64,000 bases of DNA from the NCBI GenBank assembly GCA_963422685.1, contig OY730442.1, positions 682,001 through 746,000 of the forward strand, read 5' to 3'. Of the stretch, positions 28,642-38,282 are shown piece after piece (positions within the stretch are counted from its first letter, which is position 1; every line of letters starts with the position of its first letter). The notes under the pieces were generated by a model that did not search any database, was not told the DNA's origin, and worked only from the letters and a program-made list of their open reading frames with translations. The DNA is from Spongiihabitans sp963422685. GTDB taxonomy: Bacteria > Pseudomonadota > Gammaproteobacteria > Arenicellales > Poriferihabitantaceae. A program made the position numbers and the translations under genes.

Positions 28642-28792
28642 GTAAACCATGCCGATAACCATTTTCCCGAACATTAAAATATGGCTTATAAACGCAAATA
28701 TTTCTCATGCTGTCATCCGTTTTACCATCCGTCTTATCAACCGATGCATTAGAAAATCAAATTCTCACATCCAAAACCCGATGAGGTCTATT

Positions 28793-29758
28793 ATGAAAAC
28801 CGTAAATCAAAAATTGGCCGTCTTGGCGGCAATTCTCATTGCTACCACGCCCGTCTTTGCCGCGGAAGAGGTAAAAATCGGCGAACCCAGTTGGGTCGGC
28901 GCTAAAAGCATCGCGTATCTGATCAAGAACGTCGTAACCAAACGCATCGGCGGCAAAGCCGAACTGGTGCCGGGAAACAACGCCGCAATATTTCAGGCCA
29001 TGCACGCAGGCCGCGGCGACATTGACGTTCACCCTGACGTCTGGCTGCCCAACCAGGAAAGTTTCACCAAAAAATATGTTGACGGCGAAGGCACCGTGAA
29101 TCTCAGCAAAAACAGCTACGAAGGCAAGCAAAGTTTTTGCGTCTCCAAGGCATTTGCGCAAAAACACAGCGTCACTTCAATATTTGATTTGGCGCGCCCG
29201 GAGATCGCCAGGTTGATGGACAGCGATGGCAACGGCAAGGGCGAGATCTGGGTTGGCGCGCCCGGCTGGGCATCGGCGAATGTAAACGAAGTCAAAGTGC
29301 GCGACTACGGATTGTTGCCGTTTATGGATCCGATTCGCGCCGAGCAGAGCGTGATGCAGGCGAGCGTTGGCGATTCCATTGCGAAAGGCCGCGGCTATGC
29401 GTTTTACTGCTACTCGCCGCATGCGATATGGTTTTTGCATGACATCGTGCGCCTGCAAGAACCGCCGCATGATCCGGCCAAGTATGTGATGTTACAGCCG
29501 AGCGATGACCCGAACTGGTATGAGAACTCCAAAGTGGCGAGCGAAGACGCGCTTAAAAATGTGCAAGTGGCATATTCCAAATCGCTCCAATCCCGCTCGC
29601 CGGTGATTTACGATTTCCTGGCGAATATGTCGCTGGACGCGGATGACGTCAGTTATTTTGCCTATCAGATTGCGGGGGGAAAACGCGACCCGGACGAAGT
29701 GGTGAACGAGTGGATTGACAAAAACTCGGACCGCGTTGACGGCTGGCTTGGTTTGTAG
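28793..29758 (+). CDS. Glycine betaine-type ABC transporter substrate-binding protein (module 2)
   Basis: A 321-residue OpuAC-type periplasmic protein. The signal peptide MKTVNQKLAVLAAILIATTP ends near FAAEE. The mature part begins EVKIGEPSWVGAKSIAYLIK and continues with DIDVHPDVWLPNQ and the ligand-cage-like region FYCYSPHAIWFLHDIVRL, aromatic residues typical of quaternary-amine cages. I chose the ATG at 28793 because GAGG lies six bases upstream; an ATG at 28781 is inside that site. It is only distantly similar to the module 1 binding protein. It is first in a binding protein-ATPase-permease operon. Confidence 0.9.
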   Translation: MKTVNQKLAVLAAILIATTPVFAAEEVKIGEPSWVGAKSIAYLIKNVVTKRIGGKAELVPGNNAAIFQAMHAGRGDIDVHPDVWLPNQESFTKKYVDGEGTVNLSKNSYEGKQSFCVSKAFAQKHSVTSIFDLARPEIARLMDSDGNGKGEIWVGAPGWASANVNEVKVRDYGLLPFMDPIRAEQSVMQASVGDSIAKGRGYAFYCYSPHAIWFLHDIVRLQEPPHDPAKYVMLQPSDDPNWYENSKVASEDALKNVQVAYSKSLQSRSPVIYDFLANMSLDADDVSYFAYQIAGGKRDPDEVVNEWIDKNSDRVDGWLGL

Positions 29759-29830
29759 CCGGGCAACGGTCAACCGCTCCCGGTTCGCCAGCGCTTTTCG
29801 CGATGTTCTGCGGAGTAGCGGGCGGATTAA

Positions 29831-30922
29831 ATGATGCTGCGTAGCGCCGTCAATTCCGAATGTAATGAGGCGGCGATTCGGGTCGCCAACGTGTGGAAGA
29901 TATTCGGGCAGCGTAGCGGTGAAGCGTTTCAGCATTTAAGTCGCGCCGACATATCCAAGCGCGAGGTGTTGGAAATTTACAACTGCGTGATCGGCGTGGC
30001 TGAGGTAAGTTTTGATGTCAAGCCCGGGCAAATTTACTGCGTGATGGGATTGTCCGGCAGCGGAAAATCCACGCTGGTGCGCCACATCAATCGCTTGCTG
30101 GAACCTACCTGCGGCAGCATCCATGTAAACGGAATGGATGTGATGCAACTGTCCGCGGATGAGTTGCAGAAATTTCGCAACCGCAGCATCGCAATGGTGT
30201 TCCAAAATTTTGCCCTGATGCCGCACCGCTCGGTGTTAGACAACATCGCCATGCCTTTGGAAATTCGCGGCGTGAACAAAAATAAACGTCGGCAGGTCGC
30301 CGAAGAAAATTTGACGCGGGTGGAACTCAGCGGTTGGGGAAACAAGTTTGCGCACGAGTTGTCCGGCGGCATGCAGCAACGCATCGGGCTTGCCCGGGCT
30401 CTGGCCGCGGACCCGGATATTCTGCTGATGGACGAACCGTTCAGCGCGCTGGACCCGCTGATTCGCAGGCAACTGCAAAAGCAGTTTATGCAACTGTCGG
30501 AGAAAATGAAAAAGACCACGGTTTTCATAACCCACGATTTGGACGAAGCGGTGCGCGTGGGTGATCGCATCGCGATTATGCGCGACGGCAGAATAATTCA
30601 AGAGGACACGCCGGAGAACATCGTGATGCATCCGGCGGACGACTATGTCGCCGATTTCGTCTCTGGCATCTCAAGGTTGAAAGTCGTGCGCGCTCATACA
30701 TTGATGCGAAACGTTTGCGAATTTGAAAGCCAGCACGGTACGCTTGGCCGCGAGTGTCCGCGGTTTTCCTCCGATGCACCGTTGTCCGAACTAATTAAAT
30801 CGCTGGTGAAACAAGACCGTCCGCTGATTATTACCGACCGCAATGACTCTGGCAAAAAACTGGGCGTCATCACCCGCAAGGAATTGCTGCAAACGATTAT
30901 TGAGGGCACCGAGAGCGAGTAG
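29831..30922 (+). CDS. Glycine betaine-type ABC transporter ATPase (module 2)
   Basis: A 363-residue ProV/OpuAA-type ATPase. Walker A is GLSGSGKST, the Q-loop lies in MVFQNFALMPHRSVLDN, the signature is LSGGMQQRIGLARAL, Walker B is ILLMDEPFSALDP and the H-switch is FITHDLDEAV. The tail has a CBS-like segment (LIITDRNDSGKKLGVITRKE). The N-terminus ANVWKIFGQ is the quaternary-amine subfamily mark. It is similar in layout to the module 1 ATPase, but with a different sequence, so it is a paralog and not a copy. It follows the binding protein by 72 bases and precedes the permease by 21. Confidence 0.9.
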   Translation: MMLRSAVNSECNEAAIRVANVWKIFGQRSGEAFQHLSRADISKREVLEIYNCVIGVAEVSFDVKPGQIYCVMGLSGSGKSTLVRHINRLLEPTCGSIHVNGMDVMQLSADELQKFRNRSIAMVFQNFALMPHRSVLDNIAMPLEIRGVNKNKRRQVAEENLTRVELSGWGNKFAHELSGGMQQRIGLARALAADPDILLMDEPFSALDPLIRRQLQKQFMQLSEKMKKTTVFITHDLDEAVRVGDRIAIMRDGRIIQEDTPENIVMHPADDYVADFVSGISRLKVVRAHTLMRNVCEFESQHGTLGRECPRFSSDAPLSELIKSLVKQDRPLIITDRNDSGKKLGVITRKELLQTIIEGTESE

Positions 30923-30943
30923 CGGCCATCGCCCGCTCAACGC

Positions 30944-32476
30944 ATGAAAACAACGCCAAAAAACGACCCGGCGGCGGAGAGTGCCACCAACCAGGCCACC
31001 GAAGAAAGCCGCACCGAATTGCTGGTGCAGTTTGTCGCGTCCAACCCAACATACTACCGCCGCGAGTTTACCAAGATTGGCGACACCACTTCGCTGGTCT
31101 GGAGTTTTAACTGGTCCGCGGCGATGCTGGGTCCGGTCTGGTTCGGGATGCGCGGTTTGTGGAAATGGGGGCTGCCGTTTGTCATCGCCGAGACGCTGGC
31201 GCTGGTGCAGGTGATGCGCGGGTTATTCGGCGACTTGTCAGCCGCTGCCCGCGAACGCATCAGCGCGATTGAAGGAACCCTGGCGCTGCGAAACCGTCAA
31301 CATGAAGCAGCCGAAGACGGCGACAAAGCCGACACCATTTTGAATTGGATCGCGGTGCTCCAAAAGGAAATAGACGGAATTGAGTTGGAAATAAAAGTAG
31401 CCGAGGAAAGCGCGATCTGGGTCGCTGCGTTCGGTTTGATTTTGCTGCTGTCGATAAAACTGGTGCAAGGCATGTTGGCAAATCGCCTGCTTGAAAAACG
31501 GTTCAGCGAATGGTTGTCGTTGCGCACGTTGAAAAGCGGACTTTCGCCTGTGAGCATTGCGCTCAGCTCGTGCTTCGTTGTGTTTGTCTATGTTGTTGGA
31601 ATTTCATTCTACGGATTGAATGACCCAGCCGGTATACTGGGAAACTTTCCCACTGACCCGAAATACCGCATCATCGCGATCGATGCGATCGTAAACTTTT
31701 TCGCCTGGCTAACCGACTCCGGTGCCGGCGTTTTTTCGTTCGTCTCATATGGCATCCGCGTGTTCCTGGACCGGTTGGAAGTGCTGTTCGTGCAAACTCC
31801 ATGGCCGATTGTGATAAGTTTCATCGTATTGCTAACCGGACTTACCGCCGGACTACGCAACGCCGTTTTTGCCGCGGCCGCGCTTGCGTTCATAGGCGCG
31901 TTCGGGTTTTGGGAAAAATCAATGACCACGCTGGCGTTGCTTGGTACCGCAGCCTGCATCAGTATCAGCATCGGCATTCCGCTTGGCGTGTTTTGCGCAA
32001 GACGCGAACGATTTTACGGCGTCATTCGGCCAATTATGGATTTTATGCAAACCATGCCGTCATTCGTTTTTATGATTCCGGTCATCGCATTATTCAGCGT
32101 GGGCAAACCGGCTGCGATCATCATCACCATGATATTCGGCGGCACGCCGGTGGTGCGGCTCACGGTGCTCGGCTTGCGCGGGGTGCCGGCGCAAATACGC
32201 GAAGCCGCGATCGCGTTTGGCGCATCAAACTGGTATCTGCTTACCAGAGTAGATTTGCCGCTCGCCGCGCCGTCTATTTTCGCCGGCGTAAACCAGACCA
32301 TTATGCTGAGTTTGGCGATGGTGGTGGTCGCGTCTTTAATCGGCGCCAAAGGTTTGGGCGAGGATGTGTTGGAAGCGTTGCAATATGCCAATGTCGGACA
32401 GGGCATTTTGGCCGGCTTCGCGATTTTATTTTGTGCCATGATTTTGAATCGCATCATCCAGGGCCGCAACCGTTGA
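30944..32476 (+). CDS. Glycine betaine-type ABC transporter permease with long N-terminal extension (module 2)
   Basis: At 510 residues this permease is much longer than the 323-residue module 1 partner. The C-terminal 220 residues are the ProW-type domain (RPIMDFMQTMPSFVFMIP, RLTVLGLRGVPAQIREAAIA, FGASNWYLLTRVDLPLAAPS, AGVNQTIMLSLAMVVVASL). The first 200 differ. A short region like the DUF2628 pattern (VWSFNWSAAMLGPVWFGMRG, residues about 52-72) is followed by a hydrophobic segment and a helical, charge-rich stretch at about 100-155 likely to form a coiled coil (INxIEGTLALRNRQHE, LQKEIDGIELEI). Its function is unknown; it may sense or brace the complex. It ends the operon. Confidence 0.85.
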   Translation: MKTTPKNDPAAESATNQATEESRTELLVQFVASNPTYYRREFTKIGDTTSLVWSFNWSAAMLGPVWFGMRGLWKWGLPFVIAETLALVQVMRGLFGDLSAAARERISAIEGTLALRNRQHEAAEDGDKADTILNWIAVLQKEIDGIELEIKVAEESAIWVAAFGLILLLSIKLVQGMLANRLLEKRFSEWLSLRTLKSGLSPVSIALSSCFVVFVYVVGISFYGLNDPAGILGNFPTDPKYRIIAIDAIVNFFAWLTDSGAGVFSFVSYGIRVFLDRLEVLFVQTPWPIVISFIVLLTGLTAGLRNAVFAAAALAFIGAFGFWEKSMTTLALLGTAACISISIGIPLGVFCARRERFYGVIRPIMDFMQTMPSFVFMIPVIALFSVGKPAAIIITMIFGGTPVVRLTVLGLRGVPAQIREAAIAFGASNWYLLTRVDLPLAAPSIFAGVNQTIMLSLAMVVVASLIGAKGLGEDVLEALQYANVGQGILAGFAILFCAMILNRIIQGRNR

Positions 32477-33189
32477 GTGTCCGACAGCCGGTAACTGAAC
32501 TGCACTTCCGCGAGTGCGGCGATGGGTTCCCGCCGAGCAAAGTTCGCCTAATCGCGCCGTGCTTGCCCGGCTTTGGCGACAGCGCAAACTTGTCTGCGCC
32601 ACAAAACATTGCCGGGTTCGCCGTGGCGCTGCTGGATTTTCTAACCGGGCGATGAATTGCCCGATTTTTCCTGCCTGGGCATTCCATGGGCGGAATGGTG
32701 GCGCAGGAAATGATGCGCAAAGCTGGGCGGCGAATCGCGGCGTTGATTCTATACGGGACCGGCGCCATCGGTTTGATCCCCGGGCGGTTTGAAACAATGC
32801 AACAATCGCGGCGGCGGGTAATCGCAACTGGCGCAACCGAAGCGGCGAGGGATTTGTCGGCAAAATGGCTCAGCGAAGGCAAAAACAGCCCACATTATCC
32901 TTTCGTCAGAAAGATTGCGCGCAAAGCGAAATTGCCCGCGCATTTAGCCGACCGGGCTGCGATGCAGGCATGGGAGGGTCGCGCGGCGCTTGCAGATATC
33001 GCATGCCTGCATTAATTATATGGGCGATGGTGATCGCTCCTACAACCGCAGCCAAACCAACCTTCTGCGCGACCAGATTCCCGCTGCCACATTAAAAATA
33101 ATTGTCGGCGCGGCGCACTTGGCACACCTTGAACAGCCGCAAAAATTCGCTAACCTCGTGGGCGATTTTTTGTCCGATTATATTGGCTG

Positions 33190-33190
<1 letters not shown>
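32473..33190 (+). pseudogene. Alpha/beta hydrolase, broken
   Basis: Three frame segments form an alpha/beta hydrolase. The first (about 32473-32656) has LHFRECGDG and LIAPCLPGFGDS. The second has the nucleophile elbow GHSMGGMVAQEMM (Ser at 32683), the middle of the fold (GAIGLIPGRFETMQQ) and LADRAAMQAWEGR. The third has GDGDRSYNRSQTN and the His-bearing end VGAAHLAHLEQPQKF. Frame changes occur near 32650 and 33000. It immediately follows the permease, so it may once have cleaved an imported ester or lactone. Its stop codon (33188-33190) touches the third 16S fragment. Confidence 0.7.
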
Positions 33191-33412
<222 letters not shown>

Positions 33413-33567
33413 AAACCAAATAGAGATTCGGTTTCGGGTAGCGCCCACACAATGTACTGGATTGAACCTCTGTCGGCCCAGTCGGCTGTTAATATGGCGT
33501 CTGTCGCCAGGCAGAGGCAGCCTCGCATAGGCGCCGGGCAGTCTGGTTAATGGTACAGCGGGCGCCG

Positions 33568-34674
33568 TCAGGCTGCGGATTTTATCACTTCGATTATTTT
33601 CATCTGATCCGGCAAATCCAGATACGGATGTATCGGCAAACTGATCACTTCATTCGCCAACCGGTCCGACACCGGCATTGCACCGCCGACAGCGTTCCTG
33701 AAAGCGGGCTGCCGGTGCAGCGGCAAAGGGTAATATACCGCTGCAGGAATGCGGTTTTCCTGTAATTTCTGTCTGATGTGATCCCGTCTGCAAGAGCGGA
33801 TGGTATATACCGACCAGGCGCTTTGCGACCCATCCGGCACCTTTGGCGTTACCACCACATCGCCCAGTTCGCGGTTATAAATATCGGCAATCGCCTGTCG
33901 TTTTGCCAGCTCGTCATTGAATACCTTTAATTTGCAGCTCAGGACGGCGGCCTGGAGAGTGTCAAGGCGCCCGGTGATTCCGATGCGCAGGTTCTGGTAT
34001 TGGGAAACACCCTTGCCGTGAAATCGGATTGATTCCACAATTTCTGCAATTTCCGCATTATTGGTAAAAACCGCACCGCCGTCGCCATAGCAACCCAGCG
34101 GTTTTGCCGGAAAAAAACTGGTCGCCGAAATATCGCCAAATGAACCGGCTTTGCGGTTTTTGTATGCGGCGCCAAAACTCTGGGCGGCATCGCTTAAAAC
34201 AAACAGGTGATGTTGGTCGGCGATTGCCTGAATCGCATCATAATCCGCCGGAATACCAAATAAATCCACCGGAATTATGCCTTTGAGATGTAGATTCCCC
34301 TCGCCCTTGACTTTTTGTATGGTTTTTTCCAAAGCGTTTGCGTCCATGTTGAAGGTGGACTCATCGACGTCTACAAACACGGTGGTCGCGCCGAGCAGCG
34401 CAATCACTTCCGCGGTGGCCACAAACGTAAATGGCGGCGCAATGATGCCGTCCCCGGGGCCGATGCCATACGCCATCAGCGCCATTAATAATGCGTCGGT
34501 GCCGCTGGCCGCGCTGATGACATGGTTCACCCCGCAGTACGCGGCCAACTCCTGTTCAAGCACCCCGACCTCCGGCCCCATGATAAATTGCTTGTGGGCC
34601 AATACCCGATCAATGGAATCTCTGATTTCCCTTTCTATAAGGCTGAATTGTGCGTCCAGATCAACAAATTTCAT
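33568..34674 (-). CDS. DegT/DnrJ/EryC1/StrS family sugar aminotransferase
   Basis: The 368-residue PLP enzyme has the family pattern: YCGVNHVISAASGTDALLMA near the N-terminus, FVDVDESTFNMD, the cofactor Asp in LSDAAQSFGAAY, and the PLP lysine in TSFFPAKPLGCYGDGGA. C-terminal YYPLPLHRQPAF and RLANEVISLPIHPYL fit this group. These enzymes transfer amino groups to keto-sugars for surface polysaccharides or antibiotics. It is followed after 31 bases by the phosphopantetheinyl transferase gene in the same direction. The sugar substrate is not known; no other dTDP or UDP sugar genes are adjacent. Confidence 0.9.
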   Translation of the reverse strand: MKFVDLDAQFSLIEREIRDSIDRVLAHKQFIMGPEVGVLEQELAAYCGVNHVISAASGTDALLMALMAYGIGPGDGIIAPPFTFVATAEVIALLGATTVFVDVDESTFNMDANALEKTIQKVKGEGNLHLKGIIPVDLFGIPADYDAIQAIADQHHLFVLSDAAQSFGAAYKNRKAGSFGDISATSFFPAKPLGCYGDGGAVFTNNAEIAEIVESIRFHGKGVSQYQNLRIGITGRLDTLQAAVLSCKLKVFNDELAKRQAIADIYNRELGDVVVTPKVPDGSQSAWSVYTIRSCRRDHIRQKLQENRIPAAVYYPLPLHRQPAFRNAVGGAMPVSDRLANEVISLPIHPYLDLPDQMKIIEVIKSAA

Positions 34675-34705
34675 TTTATATTTTCATGCTGGTTATAAGC
34701 CCGGG

Positions 34706-35554
34706 TTATATATGCCGTCGAAAAGCCTGTAGTGCCGGCCCGATATGGCCGGAAACATTCTCCTGCGCTGCGCCCTTGATTGCATCCACGTCATCCACGC
34801 CTGGCGCATACATCAAACACGCCGCACCGGGAACGGGCAGTGCGAGCTGAATCCCGCACAGCTGACTGATTTCTTCACTGGTTTCGTTGGCGAACAGTCC
34901 GAATACTGCAGTGCGCCATTGATCCTGTTGCAAATCCGTAAACAAAGCGACCTGATTCATCGCATACCGGATGCCCACACCCAGCGCCTTGCCATACGCC
35001 TCCTTTCTGGTCCAACAAGCCAGCATGGCGTCATTTCGCTGCGCGGCGGGAATTTCGCGCCAGCACATTTGCTCTGCATTCGTCAGCTTGCGTTTTGCCA
35101 ATAATCCGGCGTTAATACTGCGGGGGAAAATCTCAAGATCAATTCCTAATACCCGGTCCAATGCAAACGCATACAATGCGAAACCCCGGGATAAGGTGTA
35201 GTTAAACGCCAATGCCCCACCCGGCACGGTATTTTTCAACCAGGGCTTGCCCCGGTTCTGGCAGGCGAGTTCCAGTTCAGAACCGGCAATCCCGCTGTAA
35301 CCTGATAACAGCCTCCGCAACCCCGCCCGGCCGCCAAGATACAACTGTCGATGGGCATCATTAATAATTGTGTTTGCCCGGGTAATTTCCGCCTCACTCA
35401 GCCAGCCCGGATACCTGGATTCAATCCCGGGGCCGGGTAATTTTTGCACATCTATCAACCACAAATGAATTTCATTATGTTGAATATTTTGATCTTCAAC
35501 GGTGCAGCGCCACTCAAGCTGGCGCTCAACAACCGCTCCGGCGCGGCCTACCAC
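34706..35554 (-). CDS. 4'-phosphopantetheinyl transferase superfamily protein (Sfp-type)
   Basis: The 282-residue length and motifs match Sfp-type enzymes that attach phosphopantetheine to carrier proteins: GKPWL, FNYTLSRGFALYAFA, the magnesium-binding GIDLE in VLGIDLEIFP, and WTRKEAYGKALGVGI. The usual central Asp/Glu set is present. No PKS, NRPS or acyl carrier protein gene is in the window, so the target is elsewhere. The start is uncertain. The GTG at 35554 overlaps the small upstream gene by seven bases, and internal starts are possible, since homology begins near HLWLIDVQKL. Confidence 0.8.
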   Translation of the reverse strand: MVGRAGAVVERQLEWRCTVEDQNIQHNEIHLWLIDVQKLPGPGIESRYPGWLSEAEITRANTIINDAHRQLYLGGRAGLRRLLSGYSGIAGSELELACQNRGKPWLKNTVPGGALAFNYTLSRGFALYAFALDRVLGIDLEIFPRSINAGLLAKRKLTNAEQMCWREIPAAQRNDAMLACWTRKEAYGKALGVGIRYAMNQVALFTDLQQDQWRTAVFGLFANETSEEISQLCGIQLALPVPGAACLMYAPGVDDVDAIKGAAQENVSGHIGPALQAFRRHI

Positions 35555-35781
35555 AGGTCGAAAACGGGCCCGAAATTGTTTATTTGTGCGAGTGCGGTTT
35601 CTTCGACAGCGGCGTCGATGCCTTTTTGTTTTTTCTCGATAATCCGGTGCTGCAAACCCTGCCGGTCAAACAGATAGGTCGCATCAGGCAACTGCAGCTC
35701 CACCACAAAGCCTTCGCCGGGGATGTTGTAAATTCCACCCAGCACTACTTTGGCGCCAATGTCGATGTCGGTCATTATCAA
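35548..35781 (-). CDS. Small conserved-looking protein of unknown function
   Basis: A 77-residue acidic protein (IDIGAKVVLGGIYNIPGEGF, VELQLPDATYLFDRQGLQHR) with beta-like alternation. It has no signal peptide or membrane segment. It sits between ilvA and the phosphopantetheinyl transferase on the same strand with short overlaps at both ends (35778-35781 with ilvA; 35548-35554 with the next gene), which suggests translation as part of an operon. I do not recognise a family. Confidence 0.5.
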   Translation of the reverse strand: MIMTDIDIGAKVVLGGIYNIPGEGFVVELQLPDATYLFDRQGLQHRIIEKKQKGIDAAVEETALAQINNFGPVFDLW

Positions 35782-37340
35782 TGCAGAAACAATTGATACA
35801 CGGGATTGTCCGTTTCTTCGCAGTAGGCATATCCCAGTTGTTTTAAAAAGTCATCAAATTCGCCAGCACTGGCGGCCGGAACCTGAATGCCACAAAGTAC
35901 CCGGCCGAAATCCGAACCGTGATTCCTGTAGTGAAACAACGTGATATTCCACGTCGTGCCCACTTTATCGAGGAAATTCCCCAGCGCTCCGGGTCGCTCC
36001 GGGAACTCAAAGCTGAAAATTCGCTCGTCGGTAATTTCAGGCACTCTGCCACCGACCATGTAACGACCATGAATTTTTGCGATTTCGTTATCGCTCAAAT
36101 CCAGACTGGCAATCCCTTTGGCCGCAAGCTTTTTGATCAGGTTCTGAATTTCATCCACATGCTTGATTTGCACGCCCACAAAGATATGCGCCTCATGATC
36201 GTTGGCATAGCGGTAATTAAACTCCGAAACGCTGCGGTTGCCCAGGGTGCGGTAAAATGTGCGGAAACTGCCTCTTTTTTCCGGGATATTGACCGCAATA
36301 ATTGCTTCGCGTTTTTCACCGATCTCGGCCCGCTCGGACACATGCCGCAGCCGATCAAAATTCATATTTGCGCCGGATGCAATGGTAACCAGGTTCAGCT
36401 TTTCGCCGTTCTTTTGCCCGGGCTTCCGTGCGGTTCCCGGTTCAGGCTGGTTGTCCTTTACCCACCTTTTTACGCCGGCGATGCCCAGTGCGCCAGCCGG
36501 CTCTACAATGGCGCGCGTGTCTTCATAAATATCCTTAACCGCCGCACAGATTTCATCCGTGGTCACCCTGACCACTGCATCGACGAAGTCACGACAAATT
36601 TTGAAATTCTCTTCGCCCGTCTGCCTTACCGCAACCCCGTCTGCAAATATGCCGACCTTTTTTAAATTCACTCGCCTGCCCGCTTTCAAGGACTGGTACA
36701 GCGCATCCGACTCGAAGGGCTCAACGCCAATAATTTTCACCTGCGGGCGCAACTGCTTGATGTAGACAGATACACCGGCTATCAATCCGCCGCCGCCCAC
36801 GGGGATAAATACGGCGTTAAGCGGCCCGGGGTTCTGTTTGGTAATTTCCATACCTACCGTGCCCTGACCGGCGATGATTAACGGGTCATCGAAAGCGCTG
36901 ATAAAAACCCGCTGGTGCTGTTTGCATACGGCCTGGGCATACTCGTATGCCTCACTGTAATTGTCGCCAACCAGTTCCACCTTTGCGCCCCATTTTCGAA
37001 CCGCATTGATCTTTATTGACGGAGTGGTGACAGGCATTACAATTAGTGCTTCGCAGCGCAGTTTTTTTGCACTCATGGCCACGCCCTGAGCATGATTGCC
37101 AGCCGACGCCGCCACCACGCCGCGCTGCAATTCCTGCTCGCTCAAACTCACCATCTTGTTATACGCGCCGCGAATCTTGTAACAAAATATGGGTTGGGTA
37201 TCCTCGCGTTTCAATAAAATGCTATTTCCCAATCGATCGGACAGCAATTCCATGCGCTGCAACGGCGTTTCCTTTGCAATCTCATACACTCTGGAATTGA
37301 GAACCGCTTTCAGGTAATTAACGGGATAATCCCCGGACAT
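35778..37340 (-). CDS. ilvA: Threonine ammonia-lyase, biosynthetic type
   Basis: About 520 residues. The PLP-dependent catalytic domain (1 to about 335) has the Schiff-base lysine in REDTQPIFCYKIRGAYNKM, VVAASAGNHAQGVAMSA, the glycine loop VPVGGGGLIAG and VEPAGALGIAG. Two ACT-like regulatory domains follow (around 345-430 and 440-520), typical of biosynthetic IlvA, which starts isoleucine synthesis by turning threonine to 2-oxobutanoate with feedback inhibition by isoleucine. The start was set at the ATG at 37340, giving the usual MSGDYPVNYLKAVL N-terminus. Downstream genes overlap or lie close. ThrC, which makes its substrate, is at 59 kb. Confidence 0.95.
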   Translation of the reverse strand: MSGDYPVNYLKAVLNSRVYEIAKETPLQRMELLSDRLGNSILLKREDTQPIFCYKIRGAYNKMVSLSEQELQRGVVAASAGNHAQGVAMSAKKLRCEALIVMPVTTPSIKINAVRKWGAKVELVGDNYSEAYEYAQAVCKQHQRVFISAFDDPLIIAGQGTVGMEITKQNPGPLNAVFIPVGGGGLIAGVSVYIKQLRPQVKIIGVEPFESDALYQSLKAGRRVNLKKVGIFADGVAVRQTGEENFKICRDFVDAVVRVTTDEICAAVKDIYEDTRAIVEPAGALGIAGVKRWVKDNQPEPGTARKPGQKNGEKLNLVTIASGANMNFDRLRHVSERAEIGEKREAIIAVNIPEKRGSFRTFYRTLGNRSVSEFNYRYANDHEAHIFVGVQIKHVDEIQNLIKKLAAKGIASLDLSDNEIAKIHGRYMVGGRVPEITDERIFSFEFPERPGALGNFLDKVGTTWNITLFHYRNHGSDFGRVLCGIQVPAASAGEFDDFLKQLGYAYCEETDNPVYQLFLH

Positions 37341-37534
37341 ATCTATAATCCTGTGCGCAATGGTGGGTTGGTGAAATTTGCAGCGAATAACGGCGTTGAA
37401 GCGGGGAATTATAAACCAACCAACCACCAATGCCGTTAATTTCAGACCCCGGCCAACATCACCAGAGAGGATTCCACCAGCGCATTTGAGCGCATTAGGG
37501 GTGCTTGTTTTGTATCCTGAAAGAACCAGCTCAA

Positions 37535-37565
37535 TTGACGTGTGCTGTGATAATCTTGGTAAGAT
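37535..37565 (+). promoter_or_regulatory. Possible promoter of pcm-tolC
   Basis: TTGACG (37535-37540) followed by TAAGAT (37560-37565) with a 19-base gap is a weak sigma-70 fit. It is placed 60 bases before the pcm start. The rest of the intergenic region shows no other clear signal. Confidence 0.35.
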
Positions 37566-37623
37566 AGGTCGTCCACTGAACTTAACAGCCCGATAAACTT
37601 ATAGCCAGTATCGCCCGGCACCC

Positions 37624-38277
37624 ATGGATTACGAAACCGCCCGCGCCAATATGATCGAACAACAAATCCGGCCCTGGAATGTGCTGGAGATGCAGACCCT
37701 GAATGCCCTGGGCGAAATCCGGCGTGAAGATTTTGTTCCAGCCCAGTACAAAGACCTGTCCTTCGCAGATGTCCAGATTGCCATTGGCGATGGGGAAGTC
37801 ATGCTGGAACCGAAAGTCGGGGCAAGGATGGTTGAAGCGCTTGGCTTGAAACCGGCCCATCGGATCCTGGAAATTGGTGCGGGTACGGGGTATTTGACGG
37901 CTTTAGCGGCCAGCCTGTGCGCACACGTTACCAGCATTGAAATTGACCCGCAGTTATCCGCTCAAGCGGAAATCAATCTGGCGATGGCGGGAATAACCAA
38001 TGCGGCACTGGTGCAGGGCGACTGCTTTGAATTTTGCCTTGACCCTGGCGACCACGGCAGGCAATTCGATGGTGTCCTGCTGACCGGGTCTGTGGTCGAA
38101 GTCAGTCAATCAATTAGAAATATGATCAACCGCCGGGGGCGCGTGGTTGCAATAGAAGGCCGCCACCCCGCGATGCAGGTTGTGGTTTATGGTGCGGATG
38201 GGTCAAGGCGCTCCCTGTTTGAAACCTGTGTACCACGACTGCGCAATGTCAATGACAATCCTTCCTTTATTTTTTAG
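37624..38277 (+). CDS. pcm: Protein-L-isoaspartate O-methyltransferase family protein
   Basis: A 217-residue SAM-dependent methyltransferase. It opens DYETARANMIEQQIRPWNV as in the pcm-like genes beside tolC in proteobacteria. The family-specific FVPAQYKDLSFADVQIAIG is followed by motif I LEIGAGTGYLTAL, then IEIDPQLS. The enzyme would methylate L-isoaspartyl residues in damaged proteins, although many tolC-linked members have not been tested. It ends 5 bases before tolC and probably shares its promoter. Confidence 0.8.
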   Translation: MDYETARANMIEQQIRPWNVLEMQTLNALGEIRREDFVPAQYKDLSFADVQIAIGDGEVMLEPKVGARMVEALGLKPAHRILEIGAGTGYLTALAASLCAHVTSIEIDPQLSAQAEINLAMAGITNAALVQGDCFEFCLDPGDHGRQFDGVLLTGSVVEVSQSIRNMINRRGRVVAIEGRHPAMQVVVYGADGSRRSLFETCVPRLRNVNDNPSFIF

Positions 38278-38282
38278 AAGAT

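Noticed and set aside
33459..33514. 5S rRNA end (TCGCCAGGCA)
   Set aside because: Only ten or so bases match; the rest does not fold or align as 5S.
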